Under the pieces are notes generated by a model. The model had not been told where the DNA came from and did not search any database. It worked only from the letters and a program-made list of their open reading frames with translations. Below are positions 35,029-45,729 of a stretch of 64,000 nt of DNA, piece after piece (the stretch's first letter is position 1; every line of letters starts with the position of its first letter). Source of the DNA: Xestospongia muta (Eukaryota; Porifera; Demospongiae; Haplosclerida; Petrosiidae); NCBI GenBank assembly GCA_963693285.1, contig OY848921.1, forward strand, positions 5,717,229 through 5,781,228, read 5' to 3'. A program made the position numbers and the translations under genes.

Positions 35029-35662
35029 ACAAGCATGCGCAGTATAAAAGGGGGCTGGGCTGCCCACAAAATGGCACACACAAAACTTTTCAATATCAAA
35101 AAATGGAAGCTGTGTTTCTTTTCCTGTTTTCATCATAATATGCACTTCCTGTAGCTGTTGCGACAGCTGCTTAATTAATATTATACGTATGTTCAGTCCA
35201 GATATTCCCGTTTTTTGGATAAGTTTCTGTAGTGAAATGGCGAACAGTAGAAAACGTGTAAGACTTTCTCTTGTGACCGACTTTGACAGTCTAGAGGGGA
35301 AGAATGTGTTCAAGAGAAGGTTGGACCATGTTAGAAAAGTTCTAACTCTGCTGAGCAATATGATTTAGACAACTATGGTCTTGTGTCAGCCATCTTTGAT
35401 TCTGCTATGTATAATTCAGTACAGCAATAAAAGTTATCTATTATTATCAACCGTGTAATTGAGATAACACGTGTTTGTACCTATTACAACCGTTATAGAT
35501 GTTTTGCGTGGTTGTTCAGGTTGGTATGGCTACTATCTAGAATGATATTTAGGTTTGAATATTGCCGCCATCTCACTCTTTGGTAGGCGTCACTTTCTTC
35601 TGGGCAGCCCACCCCCCTTTTATAGTGAGCAGGAATGCGCATTATATCGGACACATGCTTGT
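35029..35662. mobile_element. TTAA-flanked non-autonomous element, 634 bp
   Basis: Flanked by TTAA on both sides (35025-35028 and 35663-35666), with inverted ends ACAAGCATG and CATGCTTGT. A second inverted motif, TATAAAAGGGGG.TGGGCTGCCCA, lies just inside each end (about 35043-35072 and 35600-35625). TTAA duplication is typical of piggyBac-type elements. Inside, a plus frame starts at 35237 (MANSRKRVRLSLVTDFDSLE); after a one-base shift near 35340 it resumes as EQYDLDNYGLVSAIFDSA. The protein is unrecognised. Confidence 0.65.
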
Positions 35663-37872
35663 TTAATATTTAGGAATCAGTTTTCATTTAATTCATAAGT
35701 ATTTACTTTCTGCTGAAGCTATAGGCTTTGCTATATTACAACAGGTCTGGACAATAGCTAACTTTATTATTATTACTTTAGTGAGACTTCTTTCAAGAGT
35801 TTGTCAGACCCTTTCATATTCTTAGTGGGCTCTTTATTGCCAAGTGTTTTCCTATGACATATCAATGCTTTCTTTGAAGCAATGTACATTTCGAACTTGG
35901 GTATTCTTGTTGTCCAAGCATTTCCTCCACATTTGAAAGACCTCCAACATACAAAGAGTGGGATGAAGGAAGGATGCTTAAAGCGTATCAAGAAGTTAAA
36001 AAGAGGACTTTATCTGTTAGAAGTGCTGTATTACAATACAGTGTTCCAAAGTCAACTCTTAGTGACAGAGTAAGTGGTCGAGTTTCGTTTAATTCACATA
36101 GTGGTCCTATTCGTTACTTAACAGATGAAGAAGAAGGAGAATTGGTTAGTTTTCTGGCTGGATCGGCTAGAATGGGTTGCTAAAACTAAGAAGGAAGTTG
36201 TGGCTATTGTGGAGGAAGTGATTGCTTCAAAAGGCAATCAAATACATCTTTCCAATGGATGGTGGGAAGGGTTTAGGCATAGACAACCTTGCTTGAGTCT
36301 TAGAACTGTGGAGAAACTATCTTATGCACGATCAATTGCTAATGATGTTGAAAGTAATTAATTAATAAATACTTTGATCTTCTAGAGCAAACACTTTTTG
36401 AAAATAACATTTTCGATTTTCCAGCTCAACGTTTTAATTGCAATGAAACAGGGCAACCTTTAGACCACACACCATCATCTGTTGTGGCTGTAAGAGGGCA
36501 AAAACATCTAAGAGCTGTTACATCAGGCAACAAAAGGCACATTTCAGTCTAAGCATGCTGCAATGCAGCTGGATATGTTATTCCACCTCTTGTAATATTT
36601 GCAAGAAAAGGTTTGAATCCTCAATTAACTGATGGAGAAGTACCTGGGACAATGTATGGCCTTAGTGAGAAAGGTTGGATGGATTCTGACATTTTTGAGA
36701 ACTGGTTTACACATCATTTTTTAGCTCACATTCCTTCAACAAGACCTATTCTCTTACTTCTTGATGGTCATTCCACACATTATAACCCAGCGTTTATTAA
36801 AAAAGCTGCACATGAGAAAGTGATTGTATTCTGTCTGCCACCTAATACTATACACCTAACACAACCCCTTGATATGGGTGTTTTGGGGCTTTGAAGCATA
36901 TTGGCACCAAGAATGCTCCAAGTATATGTCAAAGTATCCAGGAAAAGTTGTCACTGAGTATGAGTTCATGACAGTGATGTGTTAGTTAACTATAACTATA
37001 ACTAAATCTATTTTAGTATTAACAAGTGTCATTATTAGTTAACTAAATGTGACCCAATCTGAAAACAACGGTCATTTTGCGCAAACGAACGATTTTGAGT
37101 TATTTGACTTGTAGTATAGAGTATTTCTTACTCTGTATTTTGGCGTATGTTGCATCAAAATCTGACTCTTGGTTGCTGAGTTACGTGCGTTACAAGCACA
37201 TCCCCTCAGGGAATGCTAAATCTCAAAAACATTGATTTTTAATTTTCCGTTTACTTCCGTTAACGCAGCTCACGTGATCGAGCACATTTTTTGCTGCGAA
37301 ATGTTTGTGTTCTTTTTGATGTCTTTTGAGATCTTATCTAATCATTTTCTTGATGTGACAATGTCAGCAACTTTATTAAAGAAATCCTAAACAAGTTTTT
37401 GTGTTTACTAAAAGGTTAGGGATAAGATATTTTTTACTATACAGTTTGAATATAAATATAGGTGTGATAAGAAAAGGAAATACTTAATAGTGAAGTTAAA
37501 GTACTTTATATACAAGGAAGGTGAGGTATTTACTGGTAGTATATGTATACGAGAGAGAGAGAGAGAAAGAGATGTTGAAGTTTTTGATTTATATCAATAA
37601 TAAGAGTTGTTGATATATTAGAGCAGAAAAGGATGTTAAAGTCAATGTAGCCAGCAAAGAACTGATTATTATTGGTGTATGCATGAAATCACAGTAGCGA
37701 GAGAGACAGAGATGCTATGAGCTATTGAATAAATAAAGTACAATAGATATCTTGTAAATTCCATGTAGCTAGGATGATCACTTCTAGTGTGTGTAAAAGA
37801 AACAGTAGATGTGGAGTGAATTAGATGAATGAAGTAGTTTGTTTTGTTACGATTCTGAATAAGTATTATTTG

Positions 37873-39320
37873 TTATTTTTCAATTTGGCAGGAACGTCGA
37901 TTGTGTCCAGTTTTTCCACACATACCACAAACGCGTTTATGTAGAGTTAGTTCTTCAATAGTTGACCTGTCACTATCTTTATGTAGTACTGGTTCTGGAG
38001 ATGGGCGGGGTGTTGATGGTCGGTGAACAAGCAGGAGAGGACATGTGATATCTCTGCTGGCAGCTGGACAAAACTCTCTAATTTTGTCAAAGAGATACCA
38101 TTGTCTCTCTGGTGTGAGACCACGTGGTGTTATTTGAGATGGCATTTGACCTGAGTCTAGAAATTCGGAGGAGTTAGATATGATGTTCAGTTTTAAAGTA
38201 GGTTCATCTTCAGCTTCTTTCATCATTAATTCATCAGGGTTTGAACTTGAGATCTTAAAATGATGAAACTTTTTTATTGATTTAATGCGTTTAAATGAAG
38301 GAGCTAAAAACCCTGTCCAATCATAAGTTGGAACTATGATATCACCATTCTCATGACCGATCAATTGGGCAGAGTTAACGGTAGCTGATTGCGCAACAAC
38401 ATTCACAATATCTTGGACACAACCAACTTCTGTCCTTCGAAAACGTTGTTTGATCAGCCCAAAACACCAATCAGGAGAGAATTTTGTGTGTCCTGCTGGC
38501 AAAAACGATAACGTGATAGACTGGTTTAAACCAACTCTCACTCTCTACATGAGGTACTAAGTAAGGGAGATATGCTAACTCAGCAATAATGTTATTACAT
38601 GATTTACCTGAATCATAGCATTGTTTTTATTTTGACCACAACAATTGTCTGCATTGAGGTGTAGTCTTACGGCATTGAGGCCATGATTCTCTAAATAAAA
38701 ATGGAGCATGCTGATTACACTGTTTGCTCCTTTTCCAGTATCAAATGCCTCATCAATCAAAAAGTTGATCTGACGAGGAATAGCCTCACAACAGACACCG
38801 AATATCCCACACTTTCATGGTGTCAAAAAATAAATAGGCCCTGGTTGTAATGGATTGCTAGGATAATGAATCTACAAGCAATAATGTTTATTGATTAATA
38901 GTCACGGTCGTGTTTATATACCTGTTGAGCATAGTCAAAACTATAATGAGCGTTTACGTTTAGCTCTATTATAGGTCTTGAGAGTGGTAGAGTAAAGTAA
39001 AGGTGCCATATACTGTAAAGAGATCTTTTATAACAGTGCTGGCCTCTTTAAGTACTGTTTGATAGTAATGTCTCTCTTTACGTACAAGATCCACATGTAG
39101 TCTGGCCTTTTCTAAGACCTTAAGGAAACATGTATGTTATCTGTTTGTAATATTATTACTCCTTACTTCTGATTGATTTGCTAGTGGTGTACTCATGCTT
39201 TTAACAATAGCAGAGCTATTTTTTTGACATTGCCAACAAAGATCTGTCATCGGTTTTGTGATGACAATATGTGGAAGATATCGTCTCCACATACTATAAA
39301 ATGTTGTCTCTGAGGCAAGT
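37873..39320 (-). pseudogene. DUF7869-like transposon-derived gene inside the hAT element
   Basis: Exons from the 5' end: 39167-39320 (ETTFYSMWRRYLPHIVITKP then MTDLCWQCQKN); about 38932-39125 (VRKERHYYQTVLKEA and, in another frame, HYSFDYAQQ); 38608-38871 (PSNPLQPGPIYF, KCGIFGVCCEAIPRQINF, DEAFDTGKGANSV, LHLNADNCCGQNKNN); 37873-38544 (SFLPAGHTKFSPDWCF, GLTPERQWYLFDKIREF, CGMCGKTGHNRRSC). The ADNCxGQNKNN and GHTKFSPDWCFG motifs and the C-terminal zinc knuckle fit the DUF7869 family, which has a transposase-like (RNase H-type) fold; I name this family from memory. An in-frame TGA at about 38830 interrupts the third exon and a frame change lies in the second, so this copy is decayed, although the 222-residue last exon is open. 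Confidence 0.7.
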
Positions 39321-39444
39321 CTAAATGTTATTATAATTTAATTATAATATTTAGGTTTTATATATAACTAACTAAATTGTAACTAAAAATATCTACTTAA
39401 ACTATAATTAAAATAAAAATTGAATATTGTACTAGTACTTGACC

Positions 39445-39592
39445 ACACCTTTTTAATTGTCTGTTCCTGCATCTTCTGCCCTGGTAGAGAGGGTGTTTTC
39501 TGTCAGTGTTGATGCATGTAGAGGGAAGTGTAACTCTTTGAGTGGACAAAACTTAGAGAGAGAGACACTTCTTAGAGTGATTTTGCTTTAAT
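39445..39592 (+). pseudogene. hAT transposase C-terminal dimerisation domain fragment
   Basis: The frame reads VPASSALVERVFSVSVDACR then GKCNSLSGQNLERETLLRV and stops. This is the hATC motif (A[ST]S..xERxFS...R..L....E.L). It sits near the right end of the hAT element on the plus strand, the expected position for the end of its own transposase. The rest of the transposase is missing. Confidence 0.85.
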
Positions 39593-40498
39593 GATTTTGT
39601 TTACTTGATTGTTATGAAAAGTTATTAATAAACACTGTAACTAAAACTAGAACCATAACTAAAATAAAATAATGAACATCATACTATAACTAAAAATTGA
39701 AGCTATGGCTTAATTATAATTGTAACTGTAACTAGTAATAATTTACTATCAAGTACTATAACTACAACTAAAATGCCTTTGCTGACTAAAACAACACTGG
39801 TTCATGAAAGTGTTTAGTCAGGCCTGGTATCAAGCCATGAGTATGCGTAACATAATGGCTGGATTTTGTACAACTGGTGTCTATCCATTCAATCGAGATG
39901 CTATTCAAGTTGTGGACTCTGCTCCACATACTAGTGCTTTTGTATCATTACCTTAATTTACAGGATTAGGATTTATTTCCCTTTATAGTCCAGCTCGTAT
40001 AACTCTATGTAGTTGTTGTAGTAAAAGTCTAGATTTGAAGTTAGATTTTGCTGATATATATTTCACTTAGGAAGAACACACTAGGTTTGAAAGAAGGTTT
40101 GAAGAAGGATATGACCTTATGGATGATAGATATAAACTATGGTTAGAAAGGTTTCACTCCACATCGACTCCTAAATCGTTAGAATACTGTTCTTTAGTAG
40201 ACAAGTCATTCTCAGATAAAGTCATATCACCACCATCAAATCTTCTTGGAGATATTGAGTCTCAATCTAACATTAAAAAATTTGCACAACGCCCTCTGCC
40301 TCAGTTAAAGAAACCTGAATTGTATGATAAAACCTGTGGATGAATTCTTACTAGTGTTGAAAACAGAAAAATGTTAGAAGAAAAAGAGCAAATTAAAAGG
40401 AATGGTTCTGACTGTGGAGTCTTTGCTATAAAGGTGAATATAGTGAATCATTTTATAGTTATTTCAAACACTTAACTAAATGGCACTATATATTTTAA

Positions 40499-42118
40499 GA
40501 GTCAAAATCTCCAGCACCAATATCATCACCATTGTCATCTCAATCATCAGACTTAAAAGGAAAGAAATCAAACTTTCAAACATCAAAATTACCATCACAA
40601 GCACATCCAAATCAGGGTTCACTACTTCAATCTTTATCTAATGAGCAGTCACAACTTCCTAATGCTTTAACAAATAGAAGTAACAATAAAATTACATTAT
40701 CTTCTCTTAAATCAAGTTCTACCAATAAATCAGGAAAAGAGAATAAATCTCCTCTTCTTATATCATCACTGCCTCATGTTCACATTTGTCCTAAATGCAA
40801 GAAAGAATACCAACACAAACAAAGCCTTCACAGCACATTAAAAAAACACAACCAAGATGGTAACAAAATGAATACCACTAAGTGCAAGAAAAAGGAATGT
40901 CCCTTCAGCTGCTGTTACATCAAACAACTAACGCAACATCTAAACGAGCATCACAACTTCAATATCAAAACAGAAACATTACATTTCACAACGATGCAAG
41001 GTTTGTTATGAAAAATTATACAAGTTTTATACATGTAATGCAGTATTGGTAATATACATCACTATTGGTAAATAAGATTAATTATTTGCAATAAATCTTT
41101 AACAGTTGCATGTGATAAAGGATACTTCACTCTGTGTTTAATACAATACAACTATAACATTTCTTTCATTACACTAAACCTTACCTTCTACAGAGTTTTC
41201 ACGGTGGAAAGAGGAACTGGAAGTAGCAACAGACTCATGTTACGTAAGAGCTACATGGAAGAAGGAGACAATGGATAAGGAGACAATTTACTTCTATTGT
41301 AGCAGGAGTGGGTTTTTTGTTAGTGAAACAACTGATGCGAGAAGCCTGAAGTCACAAGGAACAAACAAGATAAATGCTCATTGCACGGGCAACTTAAACT
41401 GTTACAAGTGACAAGCACAATGAATTAATTAGAGTAGAACTATGTGACACACGCTATGATCATGACAAACAACTTTGACACTTACAAATATCACAATCAA
41501 AACGTGCTGAAATTGCTGGTCAATTACCTAAAGATATCCCTATTGAATATGAAAGGCACTAAAGTGCCGAACCTCGCTGTAGTTTCTAAGTTATTTATAA
41601 ATTCTATGCCAGTTTCTCTGAGTCTTTACATGACCCTTTAAAATGTATCAATATTTCATATATAAAATTTATTGTAAATTGAAGATGAAACGTTCTTTGG
41701 AAACGTCCCGTAGTACAAATATAAATCAATATATTATCTATTAATAGCAGTCTTTTCAGTGCTTGGAGACGTTTCCTGAATGCGTTACTTCGCTCCAAGT
41801 CCACAAAACATTTTTCAGAACTTTTCTAACGATTACTTCGACCAACGGCCTTCTGTCTTGCTGATCCGTATTCCTCTGAAATTGTTTACAACATACTAAA
41901 AAATCTCCACGTTAAGTTTTTTACTTTTCGAGAAACGGCACTTGACCTCTGCAGCCTGAAAATTCTTTTGCGAGTTTTAAGCTTCTGTTTTTCTTGACTA
42001 TGTTCTTGATACTACTGTTGTAAAGTCCACATGTTTTTCTATTCGTTGCTAAACGTTGATAGCTGCTAATGCTTCGGTTGCCAAGTTATAGCAGTTCAAA
42101 AAAAAACAGGCAGTGCAG

Positions 42119-42150
<32 letters not shown>

Positions 42151-43854
42151 ACTACAGTACCCTCGCTATGCGCCCACGCACAGCGAGGTTAAATATTATA
42201 TAAACACAATGCTCAAAATCAGTTATGAAAATAAACCATCAGTTGGTACCTAAAAATAGCTGGTATCAACACCAATATGTATGTTGAAGCATTCCACGAC
42301 ACACTAAAGTATTTGTATATGAAAGGTAAAATCAATTGACATGTTGATAAATGTATTCATCTGCTCATGAAGATAGCAAAAGACAAAGCTTTTGAAAGAC
42401 TAATAAAATTAGAGAAGGGGAAGACATCTTATCGAATAGGTATTATTAACAGCAGACATGTACATAGTATGAAGCTTTCAATACAAGCTGTAACAGAAAG
42501 TCACTGTAATGAATGGACTTCTACATCAAAACCTGAAAACCACTACACTATCAAAAAACAACAAACAATTTGTCAAAATTACCATATACGATGCAAGGAA
42601 TGCAACGTTTGTATACATGAGTATGCATGCACATGTCCTGACTCTCTTCTCAATGTAACAATGTGTAAACATATTCACCTTGTTATTAGGTATATGAACT
42701 CTCACTTGAATCATATTCAAGCAGAACCATCAAATGTCCCTATGAAGTCACTCAATGTTGGGAAGAAGGAAATATTTCATGAAATAAAAGTTTCAGGGGA
42801 ATACACCACAACTGCTGACATGTAAGAAGACATACAGAGAGATATGTATCATCTATATGCCTTGTTAGATCAATGTACAGATAAAGATATCCTGCAACAT
42901 GTAAGAAAGAATATAAGAGCAGCATTAAATCTTGTTGAAGTCAATATAATAGAACCATCACCTAAATTTAACAGGTTATCAAATGAACCAGCAAACAAAG
43001 CACTATTGCCACAAAAACCATTCTTCTCAACTTGAAAACATCATAAAACTCCATTAACAAAAATAGCTAAACCAACCAACAAACAAAAACATGAGCTAAA
43101 ACAGTCACTTCTATCAAAACTCCAATCACTCAATTTACCTAATTCAGTTATAGGTAAGTAGCAACTTACATAGTTGATTATTTTCAATAAACACTGTATA
43201 GACATAATTTTTTAGATGTAATAATGAGATTAAAACTGTAAATAATGAAAAGCTGTTGCATGAGGATAACAGTTGATACTATGAACAATGAACAATGAAT
43301 TTGTTACTACACTATATATAGTTCTTGTGCCATAGAAATTCTAGCCATGACTGTCAATCAGAGAAGTATCGAAACCTTGTCACAACATGGACAACTAATA
43401 ACAACAAATGGTCTTTTAACGTCATTACCAGATGAAATTGTTGACAACTCCATTAATGATGTGAAGTATTATTTCACTGATCATGCCTGGTATGAATTAC
43501 TACAAAGAAGTATATCAAAATATACAATGTAATGAATTATTTTACATGTTTTTTTTATATAGTAAACAAAAAGAAATGTGAATGGGCCTGTAAATTATGC
43601 GACAATGTTTCTACAACAATGAATATGATACAATGTGATGTGTGTGAAGAGTGGTATCACTGGTACGTTTATCAACCAAAAGAACTTTTAAAGTAAACAT
43701 ATTTTGTCTTTCAGTAGTCTTTGTTTCAAACATACAATTATAATACTTTTACTTACATTCAATAGGACCTGTGTTAACATCAAACATCCTCCCAGCTCTG
43801 AATTTTATTGTAACGCATGTTCAACATCTAAGAAGACAAGACAAAACACATCAT
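40499..43854 (+). pseudogene. MULE-like transposon gene with C2H2, SWIM and PHD fingers, decayed
   Basis: Exon 40499 to about 41000 is Ser/Gln/Lys rich and ends in two C2H2-type units (HICPKCKKEYQHKQSL...HNQ; CPFSCCYIKQLTQHLNEHH). Exon 41193 onward reads EFSRWKEELEVATDSCYV and YFYCSRSGFF, then after a frame change CDTRYDHDKQL, a stop, and SKRAEIAGQLPKDIPIEY. The catalytic DDE core is missing; a short repeat element (41555-42191) sits in its place. After it: INTNMYVEAFHDTLKYLY, a TGA at about 42338, DKAFERLIKLEKGK, and a SWIM finger, YACTCPD...TMCKHIHLV. Then 43347-43532 and a PHD finger over two exons (CKLC, IQCDVCEEWYHW at about 43563-43662; TCVNIKHPPSSEFYCNAC to the stop at 43854). Order and fingers fit Mutator-like transposon proteins of invertebrates. 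Two stops, a shift and the lost core make it inactive. Confidence 0.65.
41555..42191 (-). mobile_element. Short repeat element, copy 3 (CCTCGCTG family), inside the MULE-like gene
   Basis: Starts with the palindromic GGCACTAAAGTGCC, then CGAACCTCGCTG, and ends CACAGCGAGGTTAAA after a (CA)n tract at 42119-42145. It shares TTTCTATTCGTTGCTAAACG and CGACCAACGGCCTTCTGTC with copy 2. It separates the two halves of the MULE-like gene. Confidence 0.6.
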
Positions 43855-44228
43855 AAGTCTAACATAATCTATACTCAACCAACAATAACTTCATTAACAG
43901 ACTATCTTACCTTGAATACTATTTCATTACTCCATTATTATAATATAAAACAACACATGCAGATAACGTTCATGTGACGAGTAGTGTTCACGTGATCGAC
44001 CAATATAATCAATGAACCTTATGAATATTAAGTGTTTCGTTCCTGTGACTAGCCGCTTTGAATAAACAGGACGTGACAGTGATTGTTGTTGTACTTACAT
44101 ACATGAATATAAGATTTCTGTTTCTTACAGCTGTCTACATAGTTATAGCCCACTACCTAGTGTCCACACAGGGTACTGTTATAAACTTGTCTGTCAGGCT
44201 TGCGAGGAGAAATAGATAGTGTACGAAA

Positions 44229-44421
44229 ATGCATAATTTTCAACGATTTTTCGAAATTTCGGTCAAATGCATTTACCGTATTGTAACTCCGTATCGAGTG
44301 AATCTAAGCGTACTAGAGTCGATTATTATAAAGAACTGTAATAGCACTACATTACTGTAATGCTACTCTGAAAGGTCTTCAGTCGTAGAGCTACATTTAG
44401 TGTCCGAATACACGTGGTGTC
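44229..44421 (+). repeat. Left arm of a ~190-bp inverted repeat bracketing units D and E
   Basis: This block (with ATTTCGGTCAAATGCATTTA, CTCTGAAAGGTCTTCAG and CACGTGGTGTCC) matches 60281-60473 in the opposite orientation at roughly 85-90 percent by eye. It ends where homology to the receptor unit starts (about 44430). No gene is encoded. Confidence 0.75.
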
Positions 44422-44775
44422 CGATCATGTAAATGTAGTAAAAATGTTGTGGTAAATGGTTTCTGTACTTTCAATTATAGAATATAGCCAGACTAGGTAC
44501 AATTGACGAACATGATTCTTTATAATTTAAGATTATATGCTATACATTAACATAGGTGAATGCTGTACTTACTGATAAAATAAAATAGATATGTATTTCT
44601 TATGCTTTCTCTCTCACTCTCATTTCTTAATAGTTAATAATGTAGCATTCACAATGTTGCTTTTGTGACAGTTCCACCTGTATATGGTTTTTGTGATGCC
44701 TTTTATAAATATTATTTCAAATGAGTTATGGTTTCCATTTCAACAGTAACAATTGATGACCAGACAGTATTATTT

Positions 44776-44960
44776 GTTAAATATTATAGAACATTGGCAC
44801 TAACTAATACAGTTATTATAATTATTACATCAATGCTATATATGCAGACACTGGTACAATTCATTGACTAGTACTTGGTCTAGCTGTGTTAGGTAATCCT
44901 GTTAAAGTTGTAAGAGGATTTGTAGAGGGACTGTTTGATCTGTTCTATGAACCTATTAAG
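44776..44960 (+). pseudogene. VPS13-like exon fragment (unit D), broken
   Basis: Second copy of the exon at 25433-25638. The 3' part still reads VLGLAVLGNPVKVVRGFV then GLFDLFYEPIK up to the GTAC donor. In LGNPV it is closer to the VPS13 consensus than the unit C copy, but the upstream part is out of frame (stop after LVQFID) and its 5' end is truncated. Confidence 0.6.
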
Positions 44961-45124
44961 GTACTACATGTGTGAATGTAAAATATTTAATTATTGATTA
45001 TAATTAAAGGAGTGTCCTTTATTTTAAGGAAATTGTAAAGATTTCAAACATTTCTTAAATTACAAATATGTATGCTTTAACTTCATAAGACAGATTACAA
45101 TAATAGTGTCACAATAAAACTTAC

Positions 45125-45171
45125 CTATACACCAAAACTGTATAACAAAACAAAACAATCAAGAGCTTCAT
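45125..45171 (-). pseudogene. Orphan signal-peptide exon of the receptor family (unit D)
   Basis: An intact extra exon 1 (MKLLIVLFCYTVLVYR, then a GTAAGT donor) lies between the VPS13-like exon and the 3' end of copy D, with no downstream receptor exons. A second orphan is at 52763-52812 in unit E. Both keep about 60 bp of intron, so they came from a genomic duplication rather than a retrocopy. Confidence 0.65.
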
Positions 45172-45729
45172 AATTTTAGAGTTGGATCACTGACAGTAAC
45201 TTTAAAAAATTTCACTGTAAAGCTAAATTGATTGATTTAATTGTCTGTAGCAAAATTACTTAATAACATGTACAGCTTAATAGTTATCATTACAATGATT
45301 TCTGAATACTTAGAAACTAATGAACAATTACTGTTGCCATTAAAATCATTCTATTGACTCATACACATTGTAAACCATCGTAAAAAGTTTAACTCAATTT
45401 AAGTTAGCCTCATTTCATTAACCTATAAATACACTATTTCAGCTGTCTCTGTGTATATAATATCCTATATACCTAGTGTAAATATATGTGCAAACATATC
45501 GTTATATCATGACATCACTAAAATGGCAAGAGTAGAGACTTCAGCTCAAAAAACTATATTATGTATCAATTATGAAGAACAAAAATATCTTGACATTACA
45601 TATTCAATAATTGAATGTTAATGTTACTACTATAGTTTACTAACACTACTTCAATATTTAATATTAAAAGTCCAGTCTTAATGTATTTTGCCAAAACAAT
45701 TATTTGACAACAGAATTTCCGCCTTTTTA

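Larger units (their letters stand above)
36972..39799. mobile_element. hAT element inserted in the Tigger transposase, perfect 8-bp TSD
   Basis: Inverted ends CAGTGATGTGTTAGTTAAC and CAGTGTTGTTTTAGTCAGC (read inward) match at 14 of 19 bases. The flanks carry GTTCATGA exactly on both sides (36964-36971 and 39800-39807), the 8-bp duplication of hAT elements. Removing the insert and one duplication restores continuity of the Tigger reading frame region. Subterminal ACTATAACTAAA-type motifs are abundant near both ends. Only the hAT C-terminal domain remains (39445-39592); most of the interior is a different gene. Confidence 0.9.
35939..40435 (+). pseudogene. Tigger/pogo-type DDE transposase, split by a hAT insertion
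   Basis: The N-terminal helix-turn-helix (from 35939) reads KEWDEGRMLKAYQEVKK and VPKSTLSDRVSGRV. The frame shifts near 36180 and 36360 and stops at 36550 (after GNKRHISV). The DDE_1 core is recognisable: FNCNETGQPLDHTP, where the first catalytic Asp of the usual xxDETG is Asn, then ILLLLDGHSTHYNP and PPNTIHLTQPLDMGV. After a further shift the sequence EAYWHQECSKYMSKY runs to 36971, is interrupted by the hAT element (36972-39799), and resumes at 39808 with FSQAWYQAMSMRNIMAGF and TGVYPFNRDAI. The C-terminal segment continues as FERRFEEGYDL and SVENRKMLEEKEQ, with an in-frame stop near 40070. Several shifts, stops and the lost Asp make it dead. Confidence 0.85.

Noticed and set aside
34966..35358. 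130-residue minus-strand frame
   Set aside because: It is the shadow of the plus-strand frame starting at 35237 and crosses the left end of the TTAA element.
35773..35991. 72-residue minus-strand frame
   Set aside because: Antisense to the start of the Tigger transposase.
40380..40435. GSDCGVFAI after the Tigger C-terminus, resembling part of a Ulp1 protease motif
   Set aside because: Only nine residues, no catalytic His or Asp region nearby, and the position fits the end of the Tigger protein.
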